A DNA stretch of 64,000 nucleotides from an uncultured Prevotella sp. Its GTDB lineage: Bacteria > Bacteroidota > Bacteroidia > Bacteroidales > Bacteroidaceae. Made by a program: the position numbers and the translations under genes. Location of the stretch: contig CALUHC010000039.1 in the NCBI GenBank assembly GCA_944320355.1, positions 21,448-85,447 on the forward strand, written 5' to 3'. The notes below the pieces were generated by a model. It ran no database searches. It was not told where the DNA came from and worked only from the letters and a program-made list of their open reading frames with translations. Position 1 is the first letter of the stretch. The number at the start of each line of letters is the position of its first letter. Shown here piece by piece: positions 7,501 to 16,817 of this stretch.

Positions 7501-9305
7501 TCTTCGTACATGCGGTCTATCTCTGCCTTGTAGTTCTCGTTGATGACGCTCCGCTTCAGCTTCAGCGTGTTGGTGAGCTCGCCTCGCTCCATGCTGAAGT
7601 GGTGTGGCAGCAGCGTTATGCGCTTCACCTGCTCGTAGTGTGCCAGCTGTTGCTGTAGCGTGTCTATGCGGTGCATCATCATGCGCTGCACCTTGGCGTT
7701 GGCGCACAGGTCCTCGCGGCTCTCGAATGGTATGCCGTGGGCGCGGGCGAACTCCTCCACGAGGCGGTATTCGGGTATGATGAGCGCCGAGACGAACTTG
7801 CGCTCGTCGGCTATGATGGCTATCTGGTCTATGTACTTGTCCACGAGCAGCTTGGCCTCTATGGCCTGCGGGGCGATGTACTTGCCGTTGGAGGTCTTGA
7901 AGAGGTCTTTTATCCTCTCCTTGAGGAACAGCTCCCCGCCCTCCAGGTAGCCCGCGTCGCCGGTGCGGAAGTAGCCGTCGGGGGTGAAGGCCTCCTTGGT
8001 CAGCTCGGGGCGGTTGTAGTATCCGCTGGTTATGGTGGGCCCTTTGAGCAGTATCTCGCCCTCGGGGCTTATCTTCACGTCGAGCCCGTCGATGGGCTTG
8101 CCCACCGAGCCTACGGTGAAAGGCTCGCCCAGGCGGTCGCACGACACGGTGGCGAGGCTCTCCGTGAGGCCGTAGCCCACTATCATGTTGAGCCCTATGG
8201 TGTGGACGAACTCCTCCACCTCCTTAGACACTGTGGCGCCGGCTGTGGGGAAGATGTTGGGGCGCTCAAGGCCAAGCTCGTGGCGGACGAGGCTGAACAC
8301 GGTGCGGTTCATCATCTCGTACTCCATCTTCAGCTTCATGGGCGGGCGCAGCCCGCGGGCCACGTAGTCTATGTTGTGGCGGCGGCCCACGGCCAGCGCG
8401 TTCCTGAACAGGGCGCGCTTGACGGGGTTGGCGCGGTCTATCTGCTCCTGCACCCCGGCGTAGACTTTCTCCCAGAAGCGCGGCACGGCGCTCATGCTCG
8501 TGGGGTGGGTCTCGCGCATTGACTGCTGTATCTCAAGCGGGTTGGTGTTTATTATCAGCGTGGCCCCCATGGATATGCTGAGCAGCGCCCAGCCTTTCTC
8601 GAATATGTGGGCGTAGGGCAGGAAGCTCATCACGCGGTCGCGCCCGGTCACGGGCACGCACTTGCCGTTGGCCACGAGCGCGGCGTGGTATTGACCGTGC
8701 GTGAGCACCACGCCCTTGCTGTCGCCCGTGGTGCCGCTGGTGTAGAGTATGTTGGCCACGTCGGCGTGGTTTGCGCTACCGGTGCGGCTCTCCACCTCGG
8801 CGGCCGCGCCGGGGGCGCCGGCCAGCTTCAGGAAGTCGCAGTAGTAGAGGGCGTTGGGGTCGTGGGTGCTGATGCGCACCGAGCGGTCGAAAATCACTAT
8901 CCGCTCCAGCAGGGGGCACAGGGCGAACACGCGGTGGGCCTTGTCATACTGCTCCTGCTCGCCCACAAAGAGCACCCTTATCTTGGCGTCGTTGAGCATG
9001 AACTGTATCTGCTGCTCGCTGCTCGTGGCGTAGAACGGCACCGTGACGGCCCTTGCCTTCCACGCGCCGAAGTCGCAGGCTATGTACTCCACGCAGTTCT
9101 GCGAGAACACGCCCACGTTTTCCTGCGCCTGCACGCCGAGTGCCAGCAGCGCCTCTGCCGTCGCGCTTGCCGCTCCTTCGAGTTCGCCCCATGTCCATGA
9201 CTCCCATTTCTTGCTGCCGAACTTGCGGAACACCACGGCCTCGTCGTCGTGGCGTTGCTCTCCGTAGTCGCGCAGCATCTGCGCAAAGTGTTTGGTATTC
9301 TGCAT
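7497..9305 (-). CDS. Long-chain fatty acid-CoA ligase (AMP-forming)
   Basis: A 602-residue adenylate-forming enzyme that activates long-chain fatty acids to acyl-CoA, peripheral to the cytoplasmic membrane. The P-loop-like motif ILYTSGTTGDSKGVVLTH, the A5-type GYGLTES, and the A7-type YFRTGDAGYLEGGELFLKERIKD are all visible, with the C-terminal FKTSNGKYIAPQAIE region. Length fits FadD15/FAA1-like ligases common in Bacteroidales. The open frame extends upstream, but MQNTKHFAQ at 9305 is the sensible start, and a consensus promoter lies 100 bp before it. Ordinary in all motifs. Confidence 0.94.
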   Translation of the reverse strand: MQNTKHFAQMLRDYGEQRHDDEAVVFRKFGSKKWESWTWGELEGAASATAEALLALGVQAQENVGVFSQNCVEYIACDFGAWKARAVTVPFYATSSEQQIQFMLNDAKIRVLFVGEQEQYDKAHRVFALCPLLERIVIFDRSVRISTHDPNALYYCDFLKLAGAPGAAAEVESRTGSANHADVANILYTSGTTGDSKGVVLTHGQYHAALVANGKCVPVTGRDRVMSFLPYAHIFEKGWALLSISMGATLIINTNPLEIQQSMRETHPTSMSAVPRFWEKVYAGVQEQIDRANPVKRALFRNALAVGRRHNIDYVARGLRPPMKLKMEYEMMNRTVFSLVRHELGLERPNIFPTAGATVSKEVEEFVHTIGLNMIVGYGLTESLATVSCDRLGEPFTVGSVGKPIDGLDVKISPEGEILLKGPTITSGYYNRPELTKEAFTPDGYFRTGDAGYLEGGELFLKERIKDLFKTSNGKYIAPQAIEAKLLVDKYIDQIAIIADERKFVSALIIPEYRLVEEFARAHGIPFESREDLCANAKVQRMMMHRIDTLQQQLAHYEQVKRITLLPHHFSMERGELTNTLKLKRSVINENYKAEIDRMYEE

Positions 9306-9406
9306 GATTGTGAGTTTAATGGTTTGTTGTCTGGCGCGCGCCTCGGCTCGCCCCTTTGGCTGCGGCAAGTCCGCCACGCCTTTTGCGGCTGCGGCTTGGC
9401 ATACTG

Positions 9407-9437
9407 CAAAAATACTGAAAATATTGTAAAGGACAAA
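9407..9437 (-). promoter_or_regulatory. Promoter of the acyl-CoA ligase gene
   Basis: On the minus strand TTTG (9434-9437), exactly 19 nt, then TATTTTTG (9407-9414). This is a full match to the Bacteroidetes sigma consensus. The leader is about 95 nt. Confidence 0.8.
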
Positions 9438-9545
9438 GAAAACCGCCCAAACTTTTGCTGTGGCGGGGGCAGAAATGTCGCGCCGGGCGCGCCCCTTCAG
9501 GGCATGGCCGTGGAGGTCGGAAAACGCCGGGCGCGTGGCCGGTCT

Positions 9546-9633
9546 GCGATATGTGCCGTTTCGCACTGCGAAACGCGCCGTTTTGGGCGATGAAACGTGC
9601 CGTTTTGCAAGCCAAAACGGGTCGTTTCGTAAC
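9546..9633 (+). repeat. 22-nt-period palindrome array 2 (4 units)
   Basis: Units start at 9546, 9568, 9590 and 9612. The right flank (GTTGAGCGTCAGGTGGTT) matches arrays 3 and 8. It sits about 110 bp upstream of the ligase promoter and downstream of the OmpA-like gene. The remainder of the 9306-9974 gap holds the promoter, a terminator at 9678-9718, an AT-rich stretch (9720-9850) and a GC-rich stretch up to the ompA stop with nothing recognisable. Confidence 0.85.
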
Positions 9634-9677
9634 GTGTTGAGCGTCAGGTGGTTGCGCGTCCCCTTGCGCAGGGCATG

Positions 9678-9718
9678 AAAAAATGGCACCATGCTCCGCC
9701 CGCCGGCGGTGGTGCCAT
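9678..9718 (-). terminator. Rho-independent terminator of the OmpA-like operon
   Basis: ATGGCACCA and TGGTGCCAT form the stem (9683-9718). Read on the minus strand, the hairpin is followed by six T's. It is about 255 bp beyond the OmpA-like stop codon. Confidence 0.7.
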
Positions 9719-9974
9719 CACCTCTCTTAATGTACTCTATATGTTTAACTGTTACCCTGTCGGAAGTGATGTATCACAAATGATTACATACTATATCATA
9801 CAATTGGTCGAAAAAGTTATTGTGTAAAATAAACATCAGAAAAGAGTTATGTTATCGTCCGCCCGCTCCGGGGGCGTGCCCTCGCGGGTGTCCCCCTTTG
9901 CCCGGCGCTTGCCCCTGCCGGGGCCGCGCCTCGCCGGCACCCTCCCCTCGCGGGGCAGGCGCCGGCACGGCGGT

Positions 9975-11084
9975 TCATTTTGTTATGCTTATAGCGGCCC
10001 GGTTGCGGTCGTTCTCGGCGAACGGCTGCACGCGCGAGCCCTTGCTGTCGGTTGTTATCCTCGCCGGGTCTATGCCGTGGCGCTTCTCCAGCATCCCGGC
10101 CACGGCCTTGGCCCTCAGCGCCGATATCCGGTCGTTCACGGCGTCGGTGCCGGTCTGCGCGTCGGCATATCCCGTTATGGTCACCTTGGCGTCGGGGTTG
10201 GCCTTCAGGTAGTCGGCCAGCTCGGCCACCTTGGCGGCCTCGGCCTCAGATATCTCGGCCGAGTTTATCCTGAAGAACACGTCGCGGCGCATCTCCTCGG
10301 GCTGCGGCTTGGGTGCCGGCTCGGCCTTGGGCTCGGGCTTCTCGTCCACCACGGGCGGTGCGGGGGCCGGAGCCTCCTGCGCCGGCACGGGCGCCGGCAC
10401 GCGCTTGCGGTGCGTCTTGCCGAGGTTTATCTTTATGCCTGCCAGGGCGTTGAAATACCAGTCGGGCTGGCCGGCGTCCTTGGAGTTGTACTTGTCGGAG
10501 GTCACGTTGGCGTTGCCCTCGATGCCTATCGAGACGGCGTCCGACAGGCGGAAGTCCACGCCTATGCCGGCGCGGCCCACGGGCCTGGCCTTGGTGCCCT
10601 CCCAGAGGTATGCCATCCGGTATCCCTGGCGGTCTATGTCGGCGGCCTCGTCGTTGCCGAAGCCGATGTTGACCCCACCGCCCACGAAGGCGGTCACGCC
10701 CACCACGCGGCGCGGGTTGAACCCGCCGATGGCGTCAGTGAGGCTGAACACCACGTCTACGGCCGGGGCCACGTAGTTGTACTTGTATGTTATGTTCCTC
10801 GCCGGGCCGTCGGCCGTGTATCCGTTGAATCCCCCGCGGCTCTGCCACGCGCCCACAGAGAGCCTCGCCCCGAGCCACGGCAGGAACCTGTATCCGCCGG
10901 CCACCTGCACCGCCGGCGAGATGAGGTCGCCGAAGGCGGCCTCGCCGAGTGTGTACTGCGCGCCTCCCTGCACCTGCAGGTAAGCGTGCGGGCGGAACTC
11001 ATAGCCCGCCTCCTGTTGCTGTTGGGCCGTTGCCGTGAGCGACATTGCCATCGCCGCGGCAACCAGTGTATGTCTCTTTCTCAT
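9975..11084 (-). CDS. OmpA-family outer-membrane protein
   Basis: A 369-residue protein. MRKRHTLVAAAMAMSLTATAQ is a signal peptide. Residues about 22-235 form an OmpA-like beta-barrel with alternating aromatic strands; a Pro/Ala/Glu linker (PVPAQEAPAPAPPVV) follows; the last 110 residues are the OmpA C-terminal peptidoglycan-binding domain (DVFFRINSAEIS, TITGYADAQTGT, NDRISALRAKAV). It tethers the outer membrane to the cell wall. Start ATG 11084 was chosen because it begins the signal peptide; an in-frame ATG at 11108 only adds eight residues and overlaps the upstream gene. It follows the lipoprotein gene by 20 bp. Confidence 0.93.
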   Translation of the reverse strand: MRKRHTLVAAAMAMSLTATAQQQQEAGYEFRPHAYLQVQGGAQYTLGEAAFGDLISPAVQVAGGYRFLPWLGARLSVGAWQSRGGFNGYTADGPARNITYKYNYVAPAVDVVFSLTDAIGGFNPRRVVGVTAFVGGGVNIGFGNDEAADIDRQGYRMAYLWEGTKARPVGRAGIGVDFRLSDAVSIGIEGNANVTSDKYNSKDAGQPDWYFNALAGIKINLGKTHRKRVPAPVPAQEAPAPAPPVVDEKPEPKAEPAPKPQPEEMRRDVFFRINSAEISEAEAAKVAELADYLKANPDAKVTITGYADAQTGTDAVNDRISALRAKAVAGMLEKRHGIDPARITTDSKGSRVQPFAENDRNRAAISITK

Positions 11085-11104
11085 AGTCCAAGTACTTTTA
11101 AATG

Positions 11105-11584
11105 TCATTTCACCTTTGATTTGTCAGAGAGTTCCAGATACCACTGCGAGCCGATGCGTTGCGGTGCGAACGTCACGCGGATGGTGTTCTGTATGCTGTC
11201 GCGAGGGTCTTTCTTGAAGAATTCAATGGCGTATGCCACCGTGACGCGGTTTGCGTTGACAAACTCCATGTCCGCCACGCGGTAACTCAGCACGGGAAAT
11301 GTCTTTTGCTGGGCGCGTATCCGCTGCTCTGTCGCCTCGGACAACGGCATCACGCTGTCGTCCACAATGGTGCGGAGCATGGCCGTGGCCTTGTCGTATT
11401 CCTTGTTCTTCACGCACTCAAGGTATTCGGCGGTGAGCCTCAGCACCTCCGTGGTGTCTGCTTTCACGAATGTCGGTATGGTGTCCTTGTGCTTTCCGCT
11501 GTCTGACGAGCAGCCCGAGCACGCCCCGAACCCTATCGCCGCGGCCACGAGTATCAGCGCTGTTATTACGTAATTCTTCATCAT
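11105..11584 (-). CDS. Putative lipoprotein of unknown function
   Basis: About 159 residues. MMKNYVITALILVAAAIGFGAC is a lipoprotein signal with Cys in the lipobox (GFGAC), then a Ser/Lys-rich linker (SGCSSDSGKHKD). The mature part is a compact alpha+beta domain (EYLECVKNKEYDKATAML, then strands VLSYRVADMEFVN and TIRVTFAPQRIGSQWYLEL) that resembles small NTF2-like or DUF4878-type folds, although I cannot assign it. It precedes the OmpA-like gene by 20 bp and shares its direction, so a joint envelope role is likely. The upstream in-frame ATG at 11611 gives no signal peptide advantage. Confidence 0.8.
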   Translation of the reverse strand: MMKNYVITALILVAAAIGFGACSGCSSDSGKHKDTIPTFVKADTTEVLRLTAEYLECVKNKEYDKATAMLRTIVDDSVMPLSEATEQRIRAQQKTFPVLSYRVADMEFVNANRVTVAYAIEFFKKDPRDSIQNTIRVTFAPQRIGSQWYLELSDKSKVK

Positions 11585-11602
11585 TGTCAAATATTTAGGA
11601 AA

Positions 11603-11640
11603 GAAAGGCACCCTCTCTTTATCAAGAAAAGATGCCTTTC
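11603..11640 (-). terminator. Terminator after the 1392-residue lipoprotein gene
   Basis: GAAAGGCA and TGCCTTTC form the stem around a 22-nt loop. On the minus strand it is followed by TTTC tracts. It lies 39 bp beyond the stop. Confidence 0.6.
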
Positions 11641-11678
11641 CGACTATATAAACTTAGTGCTCTGCTTGTCCTGTGATG

Positions 11679-14600
11679 TCAGATTGCGGGTTCCACGGTG
11701 ACAACAATCTTGGCTGTCAGTGTCTGCCACTTCGTTTCCATTACGACAGGAATCTCTATCTTAAACGACTGTCCTATGGCGTTGCCCGACATATTGCTGA
11801 AGGTGACCTTGCTTTCCGTAGCGTCCACACTCACGATGTACTTCGGAGTGCCGTCACTGTTCTGTATGTCGCTCAAGAGGACGTTGCAAGCGGTGCCTAT
11901 CGAGCCATCCTTCTGGATGTTGGTCTTGGCCTCGCCGATGGCGTATGTCGGAGTCTCGGGAACGCCATACCACTTCATCAACTCTTCGTTCGAAGTTCCG
12001 CCGTTCACGTAGACTGTGCGCTTGTTGGTCGTGAACGCCTCGGTTATCTTGATCGTTTTGCTGAACGAGGTCGACGAGCTGCCGCCGGCCGTGATGTCCT
12101 TGAGCGTTACGGGCACTGTCGGGTTGTTGAATGCCAGCGGCGTGAGGAATCTCACGTTGTGCTCCTCGAACACTTCCGTGAGGTTGCACCACTCGTCAAC
12201 CAGCTTCACGGGTACGCACTTGCCGACGAGCAGTTTTGCGCCTTCAGAAGGCACGCTGCCGGTGTTGGGCTTCTCTAATCTGCTCTCCCACAGCTGCACG
12301 CGGTCGTTGCTTGCAATGAATGCTGCCTCCACTCCGTTGTAAGACAGGTGCTTGCTGTCTGCGCTCAGCGTCCAGTCGAGAACGTTGGTGCCGGTTGCGG
12401 CTGCCACTTCGTCAAGGCGGTCGCCGTCAATTACGAACTGAACGTCGTCGCCGAAGTTGACAAGCTCGTCAACAGAAGCCGGGGTCTTGCCGTCATTGAT
12501 ATAGCCCTTGAGGAGACTGCCCAATATCATGGTCGTCTCATAGCCGCCATGGCTTGCATTACCGTATGTGGCATCGGTCTCGAGCTGCGGGTTGATGTTG
12601 CGCTCGCCGTTGCTGCTCCACATGGTCTGGTCGTGGCCGAGGCCGTCGGCCAGTGCCATCTTGGCGATGTTCAGGCGCAGGGTGACGTGGAAGATGATGC
12701 GGCTGTTGGCGTTGGTCGTGCTCTGGTAAACACCGTATGCATCCCTCTCCATGTAGCCTCTCTCATAGTCTTCCTGCGTGGCCTCGTTGGCTGTCGTGTT
12801 GATGGTCCACTGCAGGTTGTGTGTCTGGCCGTGGCCCTCGTCGTCGGCAAGGTCCTTGATTGAGCCAAGTGCAGGCGTTGAGTTCTGTGCCTTCTTGGCG
12901 TCTTCGAGTGTCGCATAGAGCTTGGTGTCAAGCGTGTAGCTGTTGTGGAACTCGTCGCGCGACAGGTTCTTCCAAGCATACAGGGCGTTGAGTTCCTCCT
13001 CGCCTATGATGTTATTGATCTCGTTGCCGCAAACATAGTCATCAGTGAAGTCCTTGAGGTCTTCGGGATACTCCTCGATGGCAGTCTTGTCAACCCACTT
13101 CACCTTGAAGTAGCGCACGTCGACAACCTTCGGGTTCTCCGGGTCGCGTACGTCCTTCAGCACAACCTGTATCATAGGCTGGCGGCCTATGGCGTCGCGG
13201 TTCTTCTCCTCACCGTTGCGTGCGGTGGAAACGAGCGTGTGGCCGTCCTCAAGCAGCTTGCCGAAGTATTTCTGGTTGGTGGCGTCGTGCGTTTGGCCTT
13301 CGTTCTCGAGAGTGTAGTCCATGATGTTGAACTGGTAGTCGAGTCCGTACTCTTCCTCAAGATACTGCACGTGGTCTTCCTTTGCGCAGACCATCACGAG
13401 GTCAAGGAGGTCAAGCTCCTCTTCGTAATACTTCTCGATGGCGATGTGCTTCGTGTTGAATTCTGTCGGCAGTTGCGTTTTATCGTCACTGTTGTTGTAG
13501 ACCTCAGAATAGCTCCAGAAGTGTGCGTCTTCGTCGCTTTCAAGCTTGCCGCTCTTGTCAATGGCCAGCTCGTTGTGTATGCGCGGGGTCACGGAAGTCT
13601 CGTACACGCGTGCCCAGTCAGAGTAAACCTCGGCTTTCTCTCCGTTGGCTTTCTCCTCGTCTGTCAGGTACTTGTCGTCGAGCGTGGCCTTCAAAGCTAC
13701 GATGGTGAAGTTCTCCTTGCCGTCACCGAGGCTCTCGGTGCCGTTCTTTTGGAGTTTCAGCTTGAGCACGTAAGCGCCGTTTTCGTTCGTCACGAAATCC
13801 CAACCATCTTCCACTACAGATATTGGCGCCTCGGGATTGACGGCGCGCGTAATGTCGTTGGTTGCGTTGTTGTACACGAATGCAAGCTCCTCTATGTCGC
13901 TCTTCAGCACTCCGCGCGGGTTGGCGAAGTACTCAACCTCCAGCTCCTTGTTGTCTATCGAGTAGTTGGCATTGCCAGCCTTGGCTGCGTCAGCCTTCCA
14001 GTCGGCTTCACTTGTTCCCCAATCTGTGTACTTCAGCGTGGCGAACTTGATGCACTCAATACCGTCAACATAGGTTGTCGGGCAGAACACGAGGCTCTTC
14101 AGCTGCTTGCTCAGGCCGGCCAGGCGAGCCAACTCGCTGTCAAGGGCGGTCAGAGTGTTTGTCATCTTCTGGTGGTTGATGGCGAGCTGTGTCCAAATGA
14201 TGCCAATCTCGTTGGTCACGTCGGCCAGCTGGCTCTCTATGTCGCTGCGCAGTGTTGCGATGGTCTGCTCAACGTTGTCGATGCGGCTGTTGGCTGCGTT
14301 TATCTTCTCGTCGATGAGGCCAACGGTGCCATCGTCGCCAGTGATTAAGCCGATTTGCGTCCTGATGTCGTCGAGCTGGTCGTTGATGCCGCCCTCGCCG
14401 GTCAGCTTGCCATCAAGAGCGTCAATCTTGGACTGCAGTTCGGTGTTGACCTCGTTGATCTCTCCGCGCAGAGCCTCGCCCTGAGCGCTGATTGCCTGGG
14501 TGTAGGCATCGGTCAGGTCTTTCTTGAGCTTAGCAAGAGCTGCGTCGTTGGACGAAACGTATGCGTTGAACTCCTGTGTCAGCTTGGCGAGGTTTTCTTT

Positions 14601-15857
14601 TGCCTCGTCAACGGTGCCTTGGAGCGCGTCGAGGTCGGTGCGCAGGGCGTCTGTCTGGCTCTGCACGGTCTCAATCCTCGTGTCGTGGAGCTTCAGCGTG
14701 CTGTTGATGTCCTCAATCTGGCCTGCTATCACGCCGATCCGTGCGGTCAGCGTGGTCATGTTGCTCTCGATGGCCTCCTGTGCTGTGGCCAGATCCTCCT
14801 CCAGCTTCTTGATGCTCTCGCTCACGCCGGCATTGGTGGTCTCCTGGTTCTTCAGTGCCTCGTTGATGCTGCTGATGGTTTTCTCGGCTGTCGTGATGCG
14901 GATGACGGCGGCGGCAAGGTCGCCCTTCACTTCTTCGATGTCAGCTCCGAGTGCAGACTTCAGCGCGGCCACCTCGGTGTCGGTGTAGGCCTTGGCTGCG
15001 GTGAGGTTGGCCTCGCAGGCTGCCTGCATCTTCGTCAGCTGCTCTTGCAGGGCCAGCAGGTCGTTGGTGTTTTTGGTTATCTTCTCTGCCAGCTCGGTGT
15101 CAGTGGCCTGCAGAGCCTCGATGGAGGTGGTGTTGGCAGCTATGAGGGCGTTGACCTCGGCCAGCTTGCCGTCCACCTCGGCCTTGTTGGCGGCCACGGT
15201 CTCTATAACTCCGTCAACCTTCTCGCCGAGGACTGATATCTGTCCGTCGAGTTCCTCCTTCACGGTGGTGAGGTTGGTCACGAGCTGTGCCAGCTGCTCG
15301 GCGTTCTGGTTGGCCGTGTTCTGTGCTGCCTCAGCAGCCTGCTGTGCTGTGGTGGCCATGTTCTTGGCTGTCTCAATCTCGCCGTTGGCGGTGTTGATGG
15401 CGGTCTGCAGGGCGTTGTCTGCGTCAAGCAGGGCTGCTATCTGCTGCTCCTGCGTGGCCACCTGCCCGTCGAGTGCGGCCAGCTTTGTGTTGGCGTCGTC
15501 GATTCCGGCCTGCAGTGTTGCCTGCGCGGCGGCTATCTCCTGGCGTGCTGCCTCTATGGCAGCGGCCTGTGCGGCGGCAGCCTGCTGGTCAGTGTAGGTC
15601 TTGGCGGCTGCCAGATCTGCCTGAGCCTGCGTGAGCGCCTCCTGAAGAGTAGCGTCCTGACTCTTCAGAGCGTTGATCTCGGTGGTGAGGTTGCTCACCT
15701 TCTCGTTGACCAGCTCTTCGAGAGTAGACGCATTAGTTGTGATTTGTCCCTGCAGGCCATTGATGTCGTCATCGTAGTCCTTGCAAGAAACAAACGTGCT
15801 TGTCGAAGCCGCAACAAGGGCTCCGAAAAGCAGTGCACTAATAAACTTCTTTCTCAT
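11679..15857 (-). CDS. Large surface lipoprotein with coiled-coil N-terminal half
   Basis: A 1392-residue protein. MRKKFISALLFGALVAAS leads to a lipobox ending FVSC. The next residues, KDYDDDINGLQGQI, are acid-rich as in the Bacteroidetes lipoprotein export signal, so the protein is probably on the cell surface. Residues about 30-640 are almost entirely alpha-helical, rich in Ala, Gln, Glu, Thr and Leu in heptads with 'LxxxIxxL' spacing: a very long coiled coil. The remaining 750 residues are predicted beta-rich (many Asp, Thr, Tyr, Val), without a motif I know. Proteins with this N-terminus are often labelled 'PL29 family lyase N-terminal domain', which should not be read as lyase activity. 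A structural stalk or adhesin is my inference. Confidence 0.85.
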   Translation of the reverse strand: MRKKFISALLFGALVAASTSTFVSCKDYDDDINGLQGQITTNASTLEELVNEKVSNLTTEINALKSQDATLQEALTQAQADLAAAKTYTDQQAAAAQAAAIEAARQEIAAAQATLQAGIDDANTKLAALDGQVATQEQQIAALLDADNALQTAINTANGEIETAKNMATTAQQAAEAAQNTANQNAEQLAQLVTNLTTVKEELDGQISVLGEKVDGVIETVAANKAEVDGKLAEVNALIAANTTSIEALQATDTELAEKITKNTNDLLALQEQLTKMQAACEANLTAAKAYTDTEVAALKSALGADIEEVKGDLAAAVIRITTAEKTISSINEALKNQETTNAGVSESIKKLEEDLATAQEAIESNMTTLTARIGVIAGQIEDINSTLKLHDTRIETVQSQTDALRTDLDALQGTVDEAKENLAKLTQEFNAYVSSNDAALAKLKKDLTDAYTQAISAQGEALRGEINEVNTELQSKIDALDGKLTGEGGINDQLDDIRTQIGLITGDDGTVGLIDEKINAANSRIDNVEQTIATLRSDIESQLADVTNEIGIIWTQLAINHQKMTNTLTALDSELARLAGLSKQLKSLVFCPTTYVDGIECIKFATLKYTDWGTSEADWKADAAKAGNANYSIDNKELEVEYFANPRGVLKSDIEELAFVYNNATNDITRAVNPEAPISVVEDGWDFVTNENGAYVLKLKLQKNGTESLGDGKENFTIVALKATLDDKYLTDEEKANGEKAEVYSDWARVYETSVTPRIHNELAIDKSGKLESDEDAHFWSYSEVYNNSDDKTQLPTEFNTKHIAIEKYYEEELDLLDLVMVCAKEDHVQYLEEEYGLDYQFNIMDYTLENEGQTHDATNQKYFGKLLEDGHTLVSTARNGEEKNRDAIGRQPMIQVVLKDVRDPENPKVVDVRYFKVKWVDKTAIEEYPEDLKDFTDDYVCGNEINNIIGEEELNALYAWKNLSRDEFHNSYTLDTKLYATLEDAKKAQNSTPALGSIKDLADDEGHGQTHNLQWTINTTANEATQEDYERGYMERDAYGVYQSTTNANSRIIFHVTLRLNIAKMALADGLGHDQTMWSSNGERNINPQLETDATYGNASHGGYETTMILGSLLKGYINDGKTPASVDELVNFGDDVQFVIDGDRLDEVAAATGTNVLDWTLSADSKHLSYNGVEAAFIASNDRVQLWESRLEKPNTGSVPSEGAKLLVGKCVPVKLVDEWCNLTEVFEEHNVRFLTPLAFNNPTVPVTLKDITAGGSSSTSFSKTIKITEAFTTNKRTVYVNGGTSNEELMKWYGVPETPTYAIGEAKTNIQKDGSIGTACNVLLSDIQNSDGTPKYIVSVDATESKVTFSNMSGNAIGQSFKIEIPVVMETKWQTLTAKIVVTVEPAI

Positions 15858-15912
15858 ACGATAAATTATTAATTAAAAAATAGACACAATTGCTTCGATT
15901 TCTATGCCTCTG

Positions 15913-15946
15913 CCCGGTCTCTCTCTTGTTAAGAGACGGACCGGGG
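15913..15946. other. Hairpin upstream of the large lipoprotein gene
   Basis: CCCGGTC and GACCGGG enclose a shorter palindrome TCTCTTGTTAAGAGA. The 19 nt at 15922-15940 recur exactly, inverted, at 16099-16117. It may be part of the 5' leader of the large lipoprotein gene. Confidence 0.55.
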
Positions 15947-15987
15947 CGTATTTTACACATTATATATATGATTGTGTCTGTCACTAC

Positions 15988-16008
15988 GAAAACGGACCGT
16001 TTTGTCGA
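15988..16008. repeat. Solitary palindrome unit
   Basis: GAAAACGGACCGTTTTGTC is a single copy of the unit found in the ten arrays, here about 130 bp upstream of the large lipoprotein gene and without neighbours in 22-nt phase. Confidence 0.5.
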
Positions 16009-16057
16009 ACATTTGTTTGAATATTTTCAACAACGGCGAAAAAAATGTTTTAAAATG

Positions 16058-16123
16058 TTTGCTTGTTTACTGAATAATCCATATCTTTGCATCGTCAATC
16101 CGTCTCTTAACAAGAGACGGATT
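16058..16123 (+). promoter_or_regulatory. Orphan promoter followed at once by a perfect hairpin
   Basis: TTTG (16058-16061), 20 nt, TATCTTTG (16082-16089) fits the consensus. About 7 nt on, AATCCGTCTCTT and AAGAGACGGATT form a 12-bp stem with a 3-nt loop (16097-16123). No credible ORF follows. It may express a short non-coding RNA, or be part of a repeat. Confidence 0.55.
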
Positions 16124-16403
16124 GCTTGTATTATGGTTTCCCTTATCTTTGTTCTTGCATTGCCTGTGGCTTTGGCGCGGTGTGTCGTGGTGGCTGCCTG
16201 CGCGTTCCGCGGCCTCGTCACCGGCTCTCCCCGGCGTGCGGGCTGTATGGCAGGCTCTGCCAGGCCGGCACAATCCTCGGCTCGCCTTTTGTCCTGCGGG
16301 GCTGCCTTTGCGGAGGTGGTCATACGCATACTGCCATGCTTGCAGATGTGCAACTAACGACGGCGGCTGTGTCCTTGATATCACGTATGTGTCATGTCGC
16401 GCC

Positions 16404-16491
16404 ACGAAACGGCCCGTTTTGCGCTGCGATATGGCCCGTTTCAGCCGCCAAAACAGCCCGTTTCGGAAGCCGAAACGGCTCGTTTCGCAAC
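16404..16491 (+). repeat. 22-nt-period palindrome array 3 (4 units)
   Basis: Units start at 16404, 16426, 16448 and 16470, with a degenerate half unit before. Left flank (TGCTTGCAGATGTGCAACTAA) and right flank (CACGTTGAGCATCAGGTGG) match arrays 8, 5 and 10. Lies in the divergent gap between the large lipoprotein and rpmH. Confidence 0.85.
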
Positions 16492-16553
16492 ACGTTGAGC
16501 ATCAGGTGGTTAGCGGGGAGGCGCGCTGTCGTTGCGATTAACATAAATGAAAT

Positions 16554-16760
16554 GAATGTCCGCATATTGCCAAATAGAAGCGCATTGTCCCCTCCTTTTC
16601 CAAAGGAGGGGCAGGGGTGGTTTGTAGAATAATGCCATAATCTATGATGAAACTTATTGTGTATAAACCTATTTTGACGAACCACCCCCCGCCCCTCCTT
16701 TGGAAAAGGAGGGGACAAGTGAAGCACTTTTAAAAACAATTTGGCAACTTGCGGACATTC
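16554..16760. mobile_element. MITE-like element, family C, most complete copy
   Basis: Long imperfect terminal inverted repeats of about 70 bp begin GAATGTCCGCAWRTTGCCAA and include GTCCCCTCCTTTTCCAAAGG and GGGTGGTT. About 70 bp of core lie between them. No ORF. Other copies are at 1965-2207, 17345-17480 (half) and 48630-48922 (interrupted). Confidence 0.7.
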
Positions 16761-16817
16761 CATTTAAATTAATGCCCGCATATTGCCGACTCGACGTACA
16801 CATCTCGGAGGTGTGTC

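Noticed and set aside
16122-16541. Open frames of 139-168 codons in the gap between the large lipoprotein and rpmH
   Set aside because: They run through array 3 and family C DNA and show only the repeat-derived peptides.
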